This document shows, in pieces, positions 32,751 through 32,910 of a DNA stretch of 32,910 nucleotides. The DNA is from Trichococcus sp. (GTDB lineage Bacteria; Bacillota; Bacilli; Lactobacillales; Aerococcaceae). The stretch is taken from the NCBI GenBank assembly GCA_030153215.1, contig JASKKA010000019.1:1-32910 (forward strand), read 5' to 3'. The translations under genes and the position numbers were made by a program. Each line of letters begins with the position of its first letter. The first letter of the stretch is position 1. The notes below the pieces were generated by a model, which was given only the letters and a program-made list of their open reading frames with translations, was not told where the DNA came from and ran no database searches.

Positions 32751-32779
32751 AGCTTAAGGCATAGACGCCTTCAGGTCAA
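32751..32779 (-). promoter_or_regulatory. feo promoter
   Basis: TTGACC (32774-32779) and TAAGCT (32751-32756) with a 17-base spacer on the minus strand. Confidence 0.6.
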
Positions 32780-32789
32780 GAAAATTCGT

Positions 32790-32910
32790 GCATTTTAACT
32801 TATTTTTATATATCGGTAAATTGTAAAATGAAATGCATAAGGAAATAAACGAAAAAATCATGTAGATACGATATACTTGTTAGCAACCAAACCAAAAGTA
32901 TAAGGGGTAT
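32790..32910 (+). other. AT-rich intergenic end with possible outward promoter
   Basis: TGCATTT near 32800 and AAATGCA near 32831 form an inverted repeat; TATACT at 32872-32877 could be a -10 box for a plus-strand gene beyond the edge. No gene starts inside the window. Confidence 0.3.

Overview
The window looks like chromosome of a Gram-positive coccus of the order Lactobacillales, most likely a Carnobacteriaceae-type organism such as Trichococcus or a relative. The evidence is consensus sigma-A promoters (TTGACA-17-TANNNT), strong GGAGG ribosome sites, several TTG starts, a CopY/CopZ copper operon, a T-box, LysM wall hydrolase, DUF554 and FeoA/FeoB genes, and mid-range G+C. Genus is an inference. 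No phage, insertion sequence, CRISPR array or rRNA gene was seen.

Left part (1-10,000), mostly minus strand: a partial leuA preceded by an apparent leucine leader-peptide attenuator; an orphan ABC substrate-binding lipoprotein with a long structured leader; an SRAP (YedK/HMCES) DNA-protein crosslinking protein; a DUF554 membrane protein; an NADPH-dependent FMN reductase with MhqR-like operators; a birA-bioY biotin operon with a BirA-box-like operator over its promoter; a class IV aminotransferase; a plus-strand HD-domain protein; and a secreted LysM/SleB-like wall hydrolase.

Middle (10,000-20,750): tRNA-Gly(CCC); a noncoding block with a degenerate ~52-bp tandem repeat; a copY-copA-copZ operon in which copA is broken by a frameshifting internal deletion and also seems to have lost half of its second metal-binding domain; an AdaA-type methylphosphotriester sensor; a deoxynucleoside kinase; an aromatic-acid-exporter-like membrane protein; a MetE-like methyltransferase behind a methionine T-box; a patatin-like lipase; a DMT permease; and a GNAT acetyltransferase.

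Right part (20,960-27,650), plus strand, is the most interesting block: an OmpR-family response regulator and sensor kinase, then a candidate operon of a VTC-domain (polyphosphate-polymerase-like) protein, a DUF4956 membrane protein, a DUF4353 (Cthe_2159-like) beta-helix lipoprotein and a class A beta-lactamase-like serine hydrolase. Between the two-component genes and the operon lies a helically phased array of TCTTTA motifs that could be the regulator's binding site. I infer a regulated envelope system combining a membrane polyphosphate or related anion-polymer enzyme with surface proteins.

The end (28,000-32,910) holds ribosomal protein L25/Ctc, a zinc-ribbon Nudix hydrolase, a shortened SRPBCC-like protein, and feoA-feoB with a small Cys-rich membrane protein under a Fur-box-like operator. 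GC-rich intergenic segments near 1,550, 18,110, 27,770 and perhaps 29,920 share spaced motifs and look like copies of one dispersed repeat.
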